Source of the DNA: Burkholderia sp. S171 | Lineage (GTDB): Bacteria; Pseudomonadota; Gammaproteobacteria; Burkholderiales; Burkholderiaceae | Length of the DNA: 64,000 nt | Assembly (NCBI RefSeq): GCF_009766085.1 | Contig: NZ_LMUF01000030.1 | Coordinates: forward strand, 311,632-375,631 | Direction: 5' to 3' | In this document: in pieces, positions 24,376 to 31,864 of the stretch | Numbering within the stretch: the stretch's first letter is position 1 | How the letters are laid out: each line of letters opens with the position of its first letter | Program-made: the position numbers and the translations under genes | The notes under the pieces: model-generated | What the model was told of the DNA's origin: nothing | Databases searched by the model: none | Seen by the model: only the letters and a program-made list of their open reading frames with translations

Positions 24376-24391
24376 CGGAACGCGTCTTGCG
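24376..24391 (+). promoter_or_regulatory. Sigma-54 promoter candidate for the 24435 gene
   Basis: CGGAACGCGTCTTGCG has the same pattern as the 9830 site (CGGAACG-N4-TTGCG), with exact spacing. Predicted start about 24403, 32 nt before the ATG. Confidence 0.42.
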
Positions 24392-24434
24392 CGAGATTGC
24401 TGGAACTGTTCACATTTTTGCGAGGAACACGCCG

Positions 24435-24665
24435 ATGCGTTTCGATTACAAAGGTTTTCACATCGACTGTCGCTCACGACACGATCAAGATGGCTTGTAT
24501 TACGCGCAAGCTCGCATGATCCGCATGTCGGCGGACGACGCGCATCCGGAAAAGCACGAGTCAGGCGACATCGACGCATTCGATAATGACGGCGATGCCA
24601 TCGCGTGCGCACGTGCATGGGCGCTCGACTGGTGCGACGAGCACGAAGCCGCAGGGCGGGCCTGA
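24435..24665 (+). CDS. Small hypothetical protein
   Basis: 76 aa with GAGGAA upstream. Rich in Asp, His and Ala, with an N-terminal beta-like segment (MRFDYKGFHIDCRSRHDQDG) and a helical acidic end (ACARAWALDWCDEHEAAG). No signal peptide. No family recognised. It precedes another small gene by 44 bp on the same strand. Confidence 0.65.
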   Translation: MRFDYKGFHIDCRSRHDQDGLYYAQARMIRMSADDAHPEKHESGDIDAFDNDGDAIACARAWALDWCDEHEAAGRA

Positions 24666-24709
24666 AGTCGTCGTCATGCTAGGATCGCGTCCTGCCAACG
24701 GGAGAAGCC

Positions 24710-24913
24710 ATGCGTTATATGCACAATGAACATGTCATCGACGTGTTCGTCGAACAACGCGGCGGCCGCTGGGACTGGTCCGTGCAGGCGGGCAGCTTGC
24801 CGTTGAAGACGAATGCGGGCGAGATGGCGCCGACCAGCAATGTCGCCGAGAACGAAGCGCTTTATTGGGCGAAGCGGGAGTTGAACCGCCGCTTTCCGGT
24901 TGAGCCGGAGTGA
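24710..24913 (+). CDS. Small hypothetical protein
   Basis: 67 aa with GGGAGAAG before the ATG. A compact alpha/beta-looking sequence (NEHVIDVFVEQRGGRWDWSV...AENEALYWAKRELNRRF) without membrane segment. Probably co-transcribed with the 24435 gene. Not recognised. Confidence 0.68.
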   Translation: MRYMHNEHVIDVFVEQRGGRWDWSVQAGSLPLKTNAGEMAPTSNVAENEALYWAKRELNRRFPVEPE

Positions 24914-24984
24914 CAGGTTATGGGTTCGAGTTTGCTCGCGAGTATTATCTGGCGCTGCTGTTCAACGCGCCGGTAATGCGGGCT

Positions 24985-25011
24985 TAAAGTTCCTTGTATC
25001 GGCGCCGTTAG
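24985..25011 (+). promoter_or_regulatory. Sigma-28 (FliA)-like promoter, copy 1
   Basis: TAAAGTTC, 11 nt, GCCGTTAG; the enteric FliA consensus is TAAAGTTT-N11-GCCGATAA. The ATG of the first small paralogue begins 7 nt after the -10 element, so the transcript should be leaderless or nearly so. Confidence 0.72.
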
Positions 25012-25018
25012 TGTTGGC

Positions 25019-25192
25019 ATGGATACCAAAGACCCCACCCCAGAAGCCTCCCGCGATCTCATCCGAGCTGCGGGCGAAACGCTCGAACTGATCTGCCGCC
25101 TGCGTGGGGTTGATATCGAAGATCTCTCCGATGACGAGCTTGGCGAGTTCTTTTCCAATGCACTGGGCGATGACATTATCGGCCCCTGGTGA
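25019..25192 (+). CDS. Small acidic protein, paralogue 1 of 3
   Basis: 57 aa. The core ETLELICRLRGVDIEDLSDD followed by ELGEFFSNALGDD recurs in the two genes that follow, so this is a small family duplicated in tandem. Predicted all-helical and strongly acidic, no signal peptide, one Cys. No Shine-Dalgarno is possible because the FliA-like promoter ends 7 nt before the ATG. I do not recognise the family; co-regulation with flagellar late genes is inferred from the promoter alone. Confidence 0.7.
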   Translation: MDTKDPTPEASRDLIRAAGETLELICRLRGVDIEDLSDDELGEFFSNALGDDIIGPW

Positions 25193-25278
25193 TTGGGACG
25201 GACTACGGGAACACGGTGTCGCGCTGTGAATCTGTTTTGGATAACAGTGCGTCGTTCTTGAGGTTTTTAGCGAGGCAT

Positions 25279-25305
25279 TAAAGCTCGCTTGAGCCGTGCC
25301 GTTAT
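25279..25305 (+). promoter_or_regulatory. Sigma-28 (FliA)-like promoter, copy 2
   Basis: TAAAGCTC, 11 nt, GCCGTTAT, again ending exactly 7 nt before an ATG (25313). Its spacing and position repeat those of copies 1 and 3. Confidence 0.7.
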
Positions 25306-25312
25306 TGCGCTC

Positions 25313-25504
25313 ATGAAACTCGACAAACTCGCTTATACCGATACCCGTAGCGCACTCAATGCCGCCGACGAAGCGTTGGAATTGCTTTGCCGCCTGAGGC
25401 AGATTCCGCTCGACAGTTTGTCGGACGCGGAATTGGGCGAGTTCTTTTTCAATGCGCTTGAAGACGAGCTGGGCGGTGGCGCTTATCCTGGCGGGCGAAT
25501 TTAA
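25313..25504 (+). CDS. Small acidic protein, paralogue 2 of 3
   Basis: 63 aa. Core DEALELLCRLRQIPLDSLSD then AELGEFFFNALEDE, aligning residue for residue with the paralogues at 25019 and 25684; the C-terminus is a Gly-rich tail (LGGGAYPGGRI) that differs. It lacks a ribosome binding site, consistent with a leaderless message. Unknown function. Confidence 0.7.
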   Translation: MKLDKLAYTDTRSALNAADEALELLCRLRQIPLDSLSDAELGEFFFNALEDELGGGAYPGGRI

Positions 25505-25649
25505 TTTTTTACAGCGATGCGAGCGGCGCTCGCAATCAGCGTCATGCGTTTTACATGATGCACCGGGCACGGATTGCTTGCGACGTATTACCTTGGCCTG
25601 TCAGGATCCGGCTTGGCGCGGCTCGTCGAAAATATCGTGCATTTGGGTC

Positions 25650-25676
25650 TAAAGTTTTGTCAGCAGAGGCCGTTAG
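25650..25676 (+). promoter_or_regulatory. Sigma-28 (FliA)-like promoter, copy 3
   Basis: TAAAGTTT (exact -35), 11 nt, GCCGTTAG; 7 nt to the ATG at 25684. The best of the three matches. Confidence 0.75.
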
Positions 25677-25683
25677 CGGATGC

Positions 25684-25860
25684 ATGGACACAACCAACCC
25701 CACCGCCACCGCGTTTCGAAACCTCGTCATTGCTGCTGACGAGACGCTCCACGTGCTTTGCCGCCTGCGCGGTATTACGATCGACGATTTGTCGGAGGAC
25801 GCGCTGGAAGCATTTTTCTTCCAGGCACTCGATGACGAATTCTGGATCGGCGCGCGGTAA
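25684..25860 (+). CDS. Small acidic protein, paralogue 3 of 3
   Basis: 58 aa. Core DETLHVLCRLRGITIDDLSE then DALEAFFFQALDDE. Conserved across the three copies: CRLR, a hydrophobic-acidic LS(D/E), a bulky FF pair and AL-x-(D/E)D. Conservation of the core with variable ends suggests a folded binding surface, perhaps for a protein partner. Unknown family. Confidence 0.7.
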   Translation: MDTTNPTATAFRNLVIAADETLHVLCRLRGITIDDLSEDALEAFFFQALDDEFWIGAR

Positions 25861-25961
25861 GTTGCGGTAAAACGCGGTAAGTAGCAGAGGGCACTGGTAT
25901 CCGCCGGCATCGACCGGCGGCTTCTTCGTTTCTTCCTCGCTTCCTCGCTTCCTTCCCCCAT

Positions 25962-26222
25962 CTACGCCAGCAGGTCTGGCCGTGCTGTAAAGCGCGGATC
26001 GGCTAGCCACGCAACAAACTCGTCGCGCCACTGCTCGAAAGCGTTCTCGTCCAGGTCGAATATTTCATCGACATGACCGGCGTCGCGCAAGTAGGCGCCC
26101 AGCACCTGTCGCCCGTCCCAATAAGCAACCGCGAAATCGGTCAGGTCCGCGGTCATGCCGCGTGGCTGATCGGTCAGCAGCATCCTGAGTTGAGCCTTGA
26201 AAACGCTATAGGTCGTGGCCAT
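25962..26222 (-). CDS. Hypothetical protein
   Basis: 86 aa, beginning MATTYSVFKAQLRMLLTDQ. Alpha/beta composition with several Trp and an acidic middle (DAGHVDEIFDLDENAFEQWRDEFVAWL). No signal peptide or membrane helix. Not recognised. Convergent with the small paralogue cluster. Confidence 0.6.
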   Translation of the reverse strand: MATTYSVFKAQLRMLLTDQPRGMTADLTDFAVAYWDGRQVLGAYLRDAGHVDEIFDLDENAFEQWRDEFVAWLADPRFTARPDLLA

Positions 26223-26448
26223 GGCGGATCCCGAAGAAGAATCGACACCCTGCGAGGCGAAACAGGGCCCGCTAAGAGTAGCGCTTTCCGAGGCCTTCGT
26301 GCGTGTGGAAGAGTGGGGTAGGTCGCTTAGGCGTGCGGTTTAACGGCGTCGTTGTCGGGATGCTGGAAATGCCGCACAGCGGCATCTGCGGCAAGGTTCG
26401 ATTGGGTTGACGCCGGACGACATTTAAGTTACTTGCATTTCTTGCTGC

Positions 26449-26469
26449 TACCCATAATAATTATGGGTA
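26449..26469. promoter_or_regulatory. Perfect 21-bp palindrome, probable operator of the toxin-antitoxin pair
   Basis: TACCCATAAT-A-ATTATGGGTA, ten perfectly paired bases around one central A, AT-rich against its surroundings. It overlaps the toxin start codon. The most likely reader is the HTH antitoxin encoded downstream. Confidence 0.7.
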
Positions 26470-26783
26470 TGGTTTCCAGCCCCACGCCCTTCCGACTGAG
26501 CGATCAAAGCTTGAGGCGCCTGATAAGCGACGCAGCTAAAGACACGTCCAGAGTGTTCTTCACGTCGCACTCGAAGAAGCGAATGAAGGAGCGGAAAATT
26601 TCGCCGACTCAAGTGTATGACTGCCTGCGCAATGGCCTGGTGACAGAGCCCGCGCACACGAACATTCATGGGCACTCGCAATGCACGCTTACGAGGCGAA
26701 ATGCCGGCGACGACGTTCGGGTGGCTGTCGCACTCGAGCGCGCTGAGAATGGCGAATGGGTTGTTGTATTGACTGTTTTTTGA
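26469..26783 (+). CDS. DUF4258 protein, probable toxin of a TA pair
   Basis: 104 aa from the ATG at 26469; an ATG at 26463 within the palindrome is two codons earlier. The DUF4258 core is FFTSHSKKRMKERKISPTQVYDCL, then ...HGHSQCTLTRRNAGDDVRVAVALE and a closing beta strand WVVVLTVF. DUF4258 proteins are RelE/MqsR-like small proteins often paired with HTH proteins. Toxin-first order, 8 bp before its partner, fits mqsRA/higBA-type modules. The toxin role is inferred from family and context. Confidence 0.78.
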   Translation: MVSSPTPFRLSDQSLRRLISDAAKDTSRVFFTSHSKKRMKERKISPTQVYDCLRNGLVTEPAHTNIHGHSQCTLTRRNAGDDVRVAVALERAENGEWVVVLTVF

Positions 26784-26791
26784 GGTGGACG

Positions 26792-27226
26792 ATGTACCAC
26801 TACACAGAGATCGGGCTTCAGAACGTGTGGCTGGAAAACGGCTACAACGAGCGGAAGACTCCATACGGAAAGGCTATTTCAATTGAGGACGCTGATGGAC
26901 TGCACAAAGCCATCGGGCGGGCGGTGGCTTGCAAGAGTCATCTGACGGGCGCTGAATTCAGATTTCTGCGCAAGGAGATGGATTTGTCCCAGCACGGCGT
27001 TGCGGATCTCCTTGGCACGTCAGAGCAGACTGTCGCGTTGTGGGAGCGGCGCGGCAAGATTCCGAAGACCGCAGACCGTATGATTCGGGCGATCTATTTG
27101 GAATCGGTTGATGGCAATGTAAAGCTGAAAGAACTCATTGGTCGCATCGCTGATCTGGACCGCAAGGAAGATCAACGAATGGTGTTCCATGACACAGATG
27201 CGGGATGGTTTCCGCGAGCGGCATAG
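26792..27226 (+). CDS. HTH-type antitoxin (YgiT/MqsA-like C-terminal domain)
   Basis: 144 aa with GAGGTGG upstream. The C-terminal half has an Xre-type HTH (LTGAEFRFLRKEMDLSQHGVADLLGTSEQTVALWERRGKIPKTADRMIRAIYL). The N-terminal half (YHYTEIGLQNVWLENGYNERKT) lacks the CxxC zinc motifs of MqsA. Presumed to bind and neutralise the DUF4258 protein and repress the operon via the palindrome at 26449-26469. Confidence 0.83.
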   Translation: MYHYTEIGLQNVWLENGYNERKTPYGKAISIEDADGLHKAIGRAVACKSHLTGAEFRFLRKEMDLSQHGVADLLGTSEQTVALWERRGKIPKTADRMIRAIYLESVDGNVKLKELIGRIADLDRKEDQRMVFHDTDAGWFPRAA

Positions 27227-27252
27227 CTAGGCCGTCGAGCCCCGCTCAAGGT

Positions 27253-27357
27253 GTCAAAGTAAGAGACGTTACCGTCGAACAGTTGGCGGCGTTTGAGCAT
27301 TTCAAACTGCGCCCTTATCAGATCGAGGCGGTTCGACGCGTGTCGAATTTTTGGTAA
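27253..27357 (+). pseudogene. Possible helicase or restriction-subunit remnant
   Basis: An open frame without start codon ends in EHFKLRPYQIEAVRRVSNFW and a stop. LRPYQIEAV looks like the Q-motif start of SF2 helicases (type I/III restriction R subunits). Only about 35 residues remain. Tentative. Confidence 0.3.
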
Positions 27358-27383
27358 TCGTTGGGTGTTGCTGGGAACTGAGA

Positions 27384-27458
27384 TGGTCCCCCCGGCAGGA
27401 ATCGAACCTGCATCTAGCGCTTAGGAGGCACTTGTTCTATCCATTGAACTACGGGGAG
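27384..27458 (-). tRNA. tRNA-Arg (anticodon CCT)
   Basis: The minus strand folds as a full cloverleaf: acceptor CTCCCCG with CGGGGGG, D arm GTTC...GAAC, anticodon stem AGTGC/GCGCT with loop CTCCTAA (anticodon CCT, reading AGG), T arm GCAGG-TTCGATT-CCTGC, discriminator A and an encoded CCA. tRNA-Arg genes are common integration targets, and remnants of mobile DNA lie on both sides. Confidence 0.95.
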
Positions 27459-27701
27459 ATGGATATTTCAGCGGGTGGGCTCAAGCCTTGAAGATGATGG
27501 CTTTGGCGCCGCCCAGTGTGCGTTTTCGGCTGGTTTGCTTCTTCCTAAGTGAAGCGCCGTGACGCACTGTGAATCCGGATTTCTCAACTTGGCTGCTACG
27601 CTTTTGCTACGGAACGGTGCTTTTGGCGACTTGACCTTATAGCAACAGGTAGCAATCCCAAGCAGATCGACCTTGCTGTTTAACGATTTCGAGCAAAGAA
27701 C
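27459..27701. other. Spacer with clustered TTGCTAC-type short repeats
   Basis: GCTACG and TTGCTAC occur near 27593-27612, and TAGCAAC and GTAGCAA near 27640-27653, in inverted orientation. Such clusters resemble integrase arm-binding sites but are short; no gene. Confidence 0.35.
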
Positions 27702-27884
27702 GTGACCTCGATCTTACCCGTCGGTGAACGCTGGCGAGCATGGATCCGGCGCAGCGGGCAGAGTATATCAAAGACGTTTAAAACGAAAGTCGCGGCTCAA
27801 GCGCGAGAGCGGGGAAGCGGGGAAGCGGGGAAGCGCAATCAACAAGGGTCGCAATGCTGTCGATACCAACACCGCCACCCTTAG
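27702..27884 (+). pseudogene. Truncated phage-type integrase N-terminus
   Basis: GTG-started frame coding TSILPVGERWRAWIRRSGQ and then SISKTFKTKVAAQARE. The pattern (I-P-x-G-x-RWRA-x-IRR-x-G ... S-KTF-x-TK-x-x-A-x-A) is the arm-binding start of tyrosine recombinases. The frame then runs into an 8-bp tandem repeat and stops; no catalytic domain remains. It lies 250 bp from tRNA-Arg. Confidence 0.6.
27811..27834. repeat. 8-bp tandem repeat GGGGAAGC x3
   Basis: Three perfect copies. The unit is not a multiple of three, so its expansion would shift the integrase frame and may be what broke it. Confidence 0.8.
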
Positions 27885-27932
27885 GCCGCCAATAACCAGG
27901 TAAAGGCAGACGGGGCTACGCAAAGAGAACCG

Positions 27933-29132
27933 TCAAGTTGGTTCGGGTGCGTCCTTCGTCGCGCCCACCGCCTCATCGCCCGTAGACACCGCCAACACCA
28001 CCCGATTTCGTCCCATCGCCTTGGCCGAATAGAGCGCTGCGTCGGCCCGCGCCATCAAATTTGCCAGCAGCTCATTCGCTTGATATTCATCCACGCCAGC
28101 ACTGAACGTGCACGTCACTTCTCCACAAGGTACTTCTAACGTCGATGCAGCCAGATGCAGTCGCAAACTGTTCACCAACGTCATCGCGTCCGCCCGGGTT
28201 GTCTCAGGGAACAATATTGCAAACTCTTCCCCGCCAAGCCGCCCAAAAATGTCTCCTCGCCGGATGCCCTGCGACACTATCGAAGAAAAGTGAGCGAGCG
28301 CGCGGTCTCCGGCCGCATGGCCGTGAACGTCATTGACTGCTTTGAAGTTATCGATATCGAGGATTGCGACCGCGAAGCGGGATTTCGCGCGGTTACTACG
28401 CTCCAGTTGCGACTCGGCTTGCGCCATAAACTCGCGCCGCACGAGCGCACCGGTCAACTCATCAATAGCCGCCAACCGCTCCATCCTCTCCGCCATGCGG
28501 TCATAGGCCAGCATGAGCGCGCCGATAGAGAGGCAAGGCAGGGTGACAATGCCGAGCGCGAGGAACGCAATGGTCAGTGGCGTCGGCTCGAGAAACCGCG
28601 TGTGATGCTCCCAGCCGAAGCCAGCGGCAAGTCCACGTGCAACATGAACGAGCCCGCCGAGCGCGGCGATAATCGCGACGAATTGATAACTGTATCCCGG
28701 TCGATGCAACGGCCTCCTCGTGTAGGTAATCCACCCCACGGACAACCGAACGTAGGCGAGAAAAGCGGACATCAGCACAACCCGGGCAGCGGCGTTCGGC
28801 GAAAGCGCGGTCCAGTAAATAACGCCAATCACCAGCATCGTGAAAGCAGCGACTTCGTGAACCCTCGAAGGTCGAAGGCCGAAGAAGAGTCGGCAACCTT
28901 GTAGTACAAGAAACGCGGCGCTGGCGAATAGCAGACTCGCGACCACGATGGTTAGCTGTGTCGGCGAAATGTCATCCAGAGCCAGCGCGGCGAATGCCGC
29001 CACAATCAGGACGTTTGCAGCTATCCAGCGAAACAATCCGGGTATCCCGGACCGCACCAGCGAGCCAAATACGACTACGCTGATCGCGCCGGACATAATT
29101 CCGACAACGTAAAGTGCGACGGGACTGAACAT
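27933..29132 (-). CDS. Membrane-bound diguanylate cyclase
   Basis: 399 aa from the ATG at 29132; a longer form from 29207 is open. The N-terminal half has about seven hydrophobic helices (MASE-like sensor), beginning SPVALYVVGIMSGAISVVVF. The GGDEF domain follows: DIDNFKAVNDVHGHAAGD, RRGD inhibitory site, then RLGGEEFAILFPE with intact GGEEF. Makes c-di-GMP and should be product-inhibited through RRGD, unlike the enzyme at 20180. Confidence 0.93.
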   Translation of the reverse strand: MFSPVALYVVGIMSGAISVVVFGSLVRSGIPGLFRWIAANVLIVAAFAALALDDISPTQLTIVVASLLFASAAFLVLQGCRLFFGLRPSRVHEVAAFTMLVIGVIYWTALSPNAAARVVLMSAFLAYVRLSVGWITYTRRPLHRPGYSYQFVAIIAALGGLVHVARGLAAGFGWEHHTRFLEPTPLTIAFLALGIVTLPCLSIGALMLAYDRMAERMERLAAIDELTGALVRREFMAQAESQLERSNRAKSRFAVAILDIDNFKAVNDVHGHAAGDRALAHFSSIVSQGIRRGDIFGRLGGEEFAILFPETTRADAMTLVNSLRLHLAASTLEVPCGEVTCTFSAGVDEYQANELLANLMARADAALYSAKAMGRNRVVLAVSTGDEAVGATKDAPEPT

Positions 29133-29585
29133 AGGTTTCAGTGAGCAAGGTGACTGAAAAGATTCGCGCGAGTCGAATAGGTTGAGCGCCTGACACTCTC
29201 GTTTCAAGGTTGCACGAAGGTGCTGAACGACGACGCCCGCGGCTCAGATAATACGCTCTGGCACCAAATATTCACAAAAATGCAATGCGTTGCCGCATTC
29301 TCGCGCGATGGCATAGTGGCAAGTCGCTCGCGAGGCTGGAAGCAGCAGCATTCAGCCGACGCGTTCCGCTCGAATTTTTGCAGGTAAGCCGCCGAGCCGA
29401 GGCCGCTTCTGGCTGTTAGCTGTTTTTATAGCGTTGGCTCAGCGTCAAGCGGGCAAGGGGAGTTTGTGCGACCGGTTTGTGCGATCTCCCGAATCCGGTC
29501 TGCTACAGAAGTGCTTGAGAAAAGCGGGGATATCCGCAGGGATGCCGCGATTCGGGGAATCGGGAACACCCCACAAAGCAACAAA
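29133..29585. other. Intergenic region, nothing recognised
   Basis: About 450 bp between the diguanylate cyclase and the 29586 gene. No convincing ORF, hairpin terminator or promoter seen. Confidence 0.5.
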
Positions 29586-29870
29586 CTAAAGCGCCGACCG
29601 GTCGCCGCACACGAGCGGCGCGGTCCCACGACTGCTGCCGGTCGCAAAACCCGAGATCAAGGTCAACGCCGTTCTCAACATATCGTCGGACACCGTGCTG
29701 TCTTTTGGCCGTGCGAATGGTTTGATCGATTTGTCCGTGCACTCATTGCCCATGACTCGGTCGTTCGCGGGCGCTGCGCTGCGGATGACGTTATCGGCGG
29801 CGACATTGGCGAATGCGCACCCGCTGGCCGCTAAAGCGAACGCAGCAACCCAGTATTTCGTCTTTTTCAT
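29586..29870 (-). CDS. Exported small hypothetical protein
   Basis: 94 aa with GAGAGAGGG before the ATG. Signal peptide MKKTKYWVAAFALAASGCAFA (a lipobox-like SGC is also possible), then a polar domain with two further Cys (NECTDKSIKPF, VCGDRSAL) that could form a disulfide. No family recognised. Confidence 0.68.
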   Translation of the reverse strand: MKKTKYWVAAFALAASGCAFANVAADNVIRSAAPANDRVMGNECTDKSIKPFARPKDSTVSDDMLRTALTLISGFATGSSRGTAPLVCGDRSAL

Positions 29871-30028
29871 ACCCTCTCTCACCGGTCGATTAACAAGCAC
29901 GACTGCTGATTATCGTTGCTACTTCATAGCAGGGTCAACGTGATCACGCCACAACCCGCCGCATTAAACCATTCGTCTGGAATAAGCTGCCACTTCGTCC
30001 GATAATACAAACGTCCCTGACCTTCGCC

Positions 30029-30829
30029 ATGACTGAACTCGAAACCTCTGTCATCGTGTTCTTGTGCCTGCTCGCGGCCACGGGGCTGGGTGTTTTCGTG
30101 CGCCCGTTGCTGCCTGAAGAACACAAGGCGCACGAAACCGTGCAGTTGCTGAAACTGGTGGTCGGCATGCTGGTTACGTTCGCGGCGCTTGTGCTGGGTT
30201 TGCTGACGGCATCGTCGAAAGCGGTATTCGATACCACCACCACCGACATCCGCACCTATGCCGCAGCGCTGATCCAGCTCGACAACAGCTTGCGCGAATA
30301 CGGCCCGGATACCGGCGCTGCCCGCCGGGTTCTGCGCGCCTACACGGCGGCCGCGATCGCGTCCACCTGGGCGCAGGAACCGCCGCCTCCTGGCGACTAT
30401 TATCAGAAAACACTGCCGAGCTACGGCACCGATAACCTCGATAGCCGCGTACTGGGCGCCATGCTTGAACGGGCGCAACGATACACGCGAGAGTTGAAGC
30501 CGCCTGACGAGTTGCACCAGAAGCTCGCCGAAGAAGCGCTTGGCCGGTTTGACCGGCTGATCCAGCAACGCTGGAAAATCGTGGAGGAGGCACGTGGTTC
30601 GGCTTCTTCGCCGTTCGACCGGATTCTCGTCTTCTGGCTGCTCGTCATCTTCCTTTGCTTTGGCCTGATCGCTCCACGTAACGCACTGGCGATGGTTACG
30701 ATCATGCTCGGGGCGTTATCGATAGCGTCCACAGTGCTCGTGATCCTCGATCTCGACACACCGTTTGCGGGCACCATCGTCGTGCCGAGCCAGTCCATGC
30801 GCGATGCGCTGGGTTACCTCAACCGTTGA
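30029..30829 (+). CDS. DUF4239 (bestrophin-like) membrane protein
   Basis: 266 aa. Helices at the N-terminus (SVIVFLCLLAATGLGVFV; LVVGMLVTFAALVLGLLTASS) and two near the C-terminus (ILVFWLLVIFLCFGLIA; MVTIMLGALSIASTVLVILDL) flank a soluble helical domain of about 130 residues. The segment LVLGLLTASSKAVFDT is typical of DUF4239, sometimes called bestrophin-like. Transport function unproven. Confidence 0.9.
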   Translation: MTELETSVIVFLCLLAATGLGVFVRPLLPEEHKAHETVQLLKLVVGMLVTFAALVLGLLTASSKAVFDTTTTDIRTYAAALIQLDNSLREYGPDTGAARRVLRAYTAAAIASTWAQEPPPPGDYYQKTLPSYGTDNLDSRVLGAMLERAQRYTRELKPPDELHQKLAEEALGRFDRLIQQRWKIVEEARGSASSPFDRILVFWLLVIFLCFGLIAPRNALAMVTIMLGALSIASTVLVILDLDTPFAGTIVVPSQSMRDALGYLNR

Positions 30830-30890
30830 AACTCTGAAACGCTCAACGCCCGGCGCTTAACCACTTTTAGCCACTCGTCCAACTTATCCG

Positions 30891-31625
30891 ATGCCATCCA
30901 CGCTATACACTGACCCGCGCCTCGTCGCGCTGTACGACACGCTGAACCCCTTCGCCGCCGACACCGACTTCTACCTCGCGCTGGCCGCAGGCAAGCAGCG
31001 CGTAATCGATCTCTGTTGCGGAACGGGTTTGCTCGCGTGTGAATTGGCGGCGCGGGGGCATCGGGTGATTGCAGTCGATCCCGCGCCCGAGATGTTGCAG
31101 GTGGCGCGGCATCGACCGAACGGCGACCGCGTCCAGTGGATTGAAGGCGATGCTCGCGCGCTCGCCTTGCTGCCGCCCGCCGACCTGCTGATCATGACGG
31201 GCCACGTCGCGCAGGTGCTCCTCGACGACACCGCGTTCCTCAATACGCTCAAAGCCGTCCGCTACGCGTTGCGCGACGGCGGCACCCTGGCGTTCGAGAG
31301 CCGCAATCCGGCCGCGCGAGCGTGGGAATCCTGGACGCCTGCGCAATCGCACAGGCTGATCGATGTGCAGGGGGGCGGCGAGGTGGAGGTGTGGCAGGAC
31401 GACGTAAGCGGAAGCCCGGAGTCGGGCATTCGCTTCAACACGTATTATCGATTCAAGGCGACAGGCGAGACGCTGATGTCCGCGAGCGAACTGCGCTTTC
31501 GCACTCAGGAGGAACTCGCCGCGCAACTCGAGGCCGCGGGGTTTCGCCACCTCGGATGGCAAGGCGGTTGGGATGGTGCAGCGGTATCGGCGGCGAGCCG
31601 GGAACTGATTGTGGTCGCGCGCTGA
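30891..31625 (+). CDS. Class I SAM-dependent methyltransferase
   Basis: 244 aa. Motif I VIDLCCGTGLLACELAARG (about 38-56), acidic motif II end VIAVDPAPEML, motif III QWIEGDARAL and motif IV LLIMTGHVAQVL are all present. The C-terminal half would form the substrate lid. The substrate is unknown; the family includes small-molecule methyltransferases. 61 bp after the DUF4239 gene, possibly same transcript. Confidence 0.92.
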   Translation: MPSTLYTDPRLVALYDTLNPFAADTDFYLALAAGKQRVIDLCCGTGLLACELAARGHRVIAVDPAPEMLQVARHRPNGDRVQWIEGDARALALLPPADLLIMTGHVAQVLLDDTAFLNTLKAVRYALRDGGTLAFESRNPAARAWESWTPAQSHRLIDVQGGGEVEVWQDDVSGSPESGIRFNTYYRFKATGETLMSASELRFRTQEELAAQLEAAGFRHLGWQGGWDGAAVSAASRELIVVAR

Positions 31626-31681
31626 ACGGGCGCGAAATCAGGCTGAAACGACCCAACACAACGACCGATTTTGCAGCCGGA

Positions 31682-31864
31682 TCAGAACTCGACTGCCACG
31701 AAATCGTCTTTGCCGACGTCGCATAATGGACAACGCCACGTGTCCGGGATATCAGCGAAACGGGTTCCGGCCGCAATGCCGTCTTCCGGCAAACCGTCTT
31801 CTTCGTTGTATATCCAGCCACAAATCAGGCAAACCCAGCTTTTATATTCTAAAACTTCACTCAC
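31682..31864 (-). CDS. Rubredoxin, probable GTG start
   Basis: 60 aa when started at the GTG at 31864; the open frame reaches further upstream but rubredoxins have this length. Both iron-binding knuckles are intact: CLICG and CPLCD, with WIYNEEDGLPEDGI and DIPDTWRCP between them. Carries one electron on an Fe(Cys)4 centre, usually to an alkane hydroxylase or oxygen-reducing partner; none is adjacent. Confidence 0.93.
   Translation of the reverse strand: MSEVLEYKSWVCLICGWIYNEEDGLPEDGIAAGTRFADIPDTWRCPLCDVGKDDFVAVEF

Noticed and set aside
27811-27834. Tandem repeat considered as a CRISPR start
   Set aside because: 8-bp units directly adjoining with no spacers; a simple tandem repeat.
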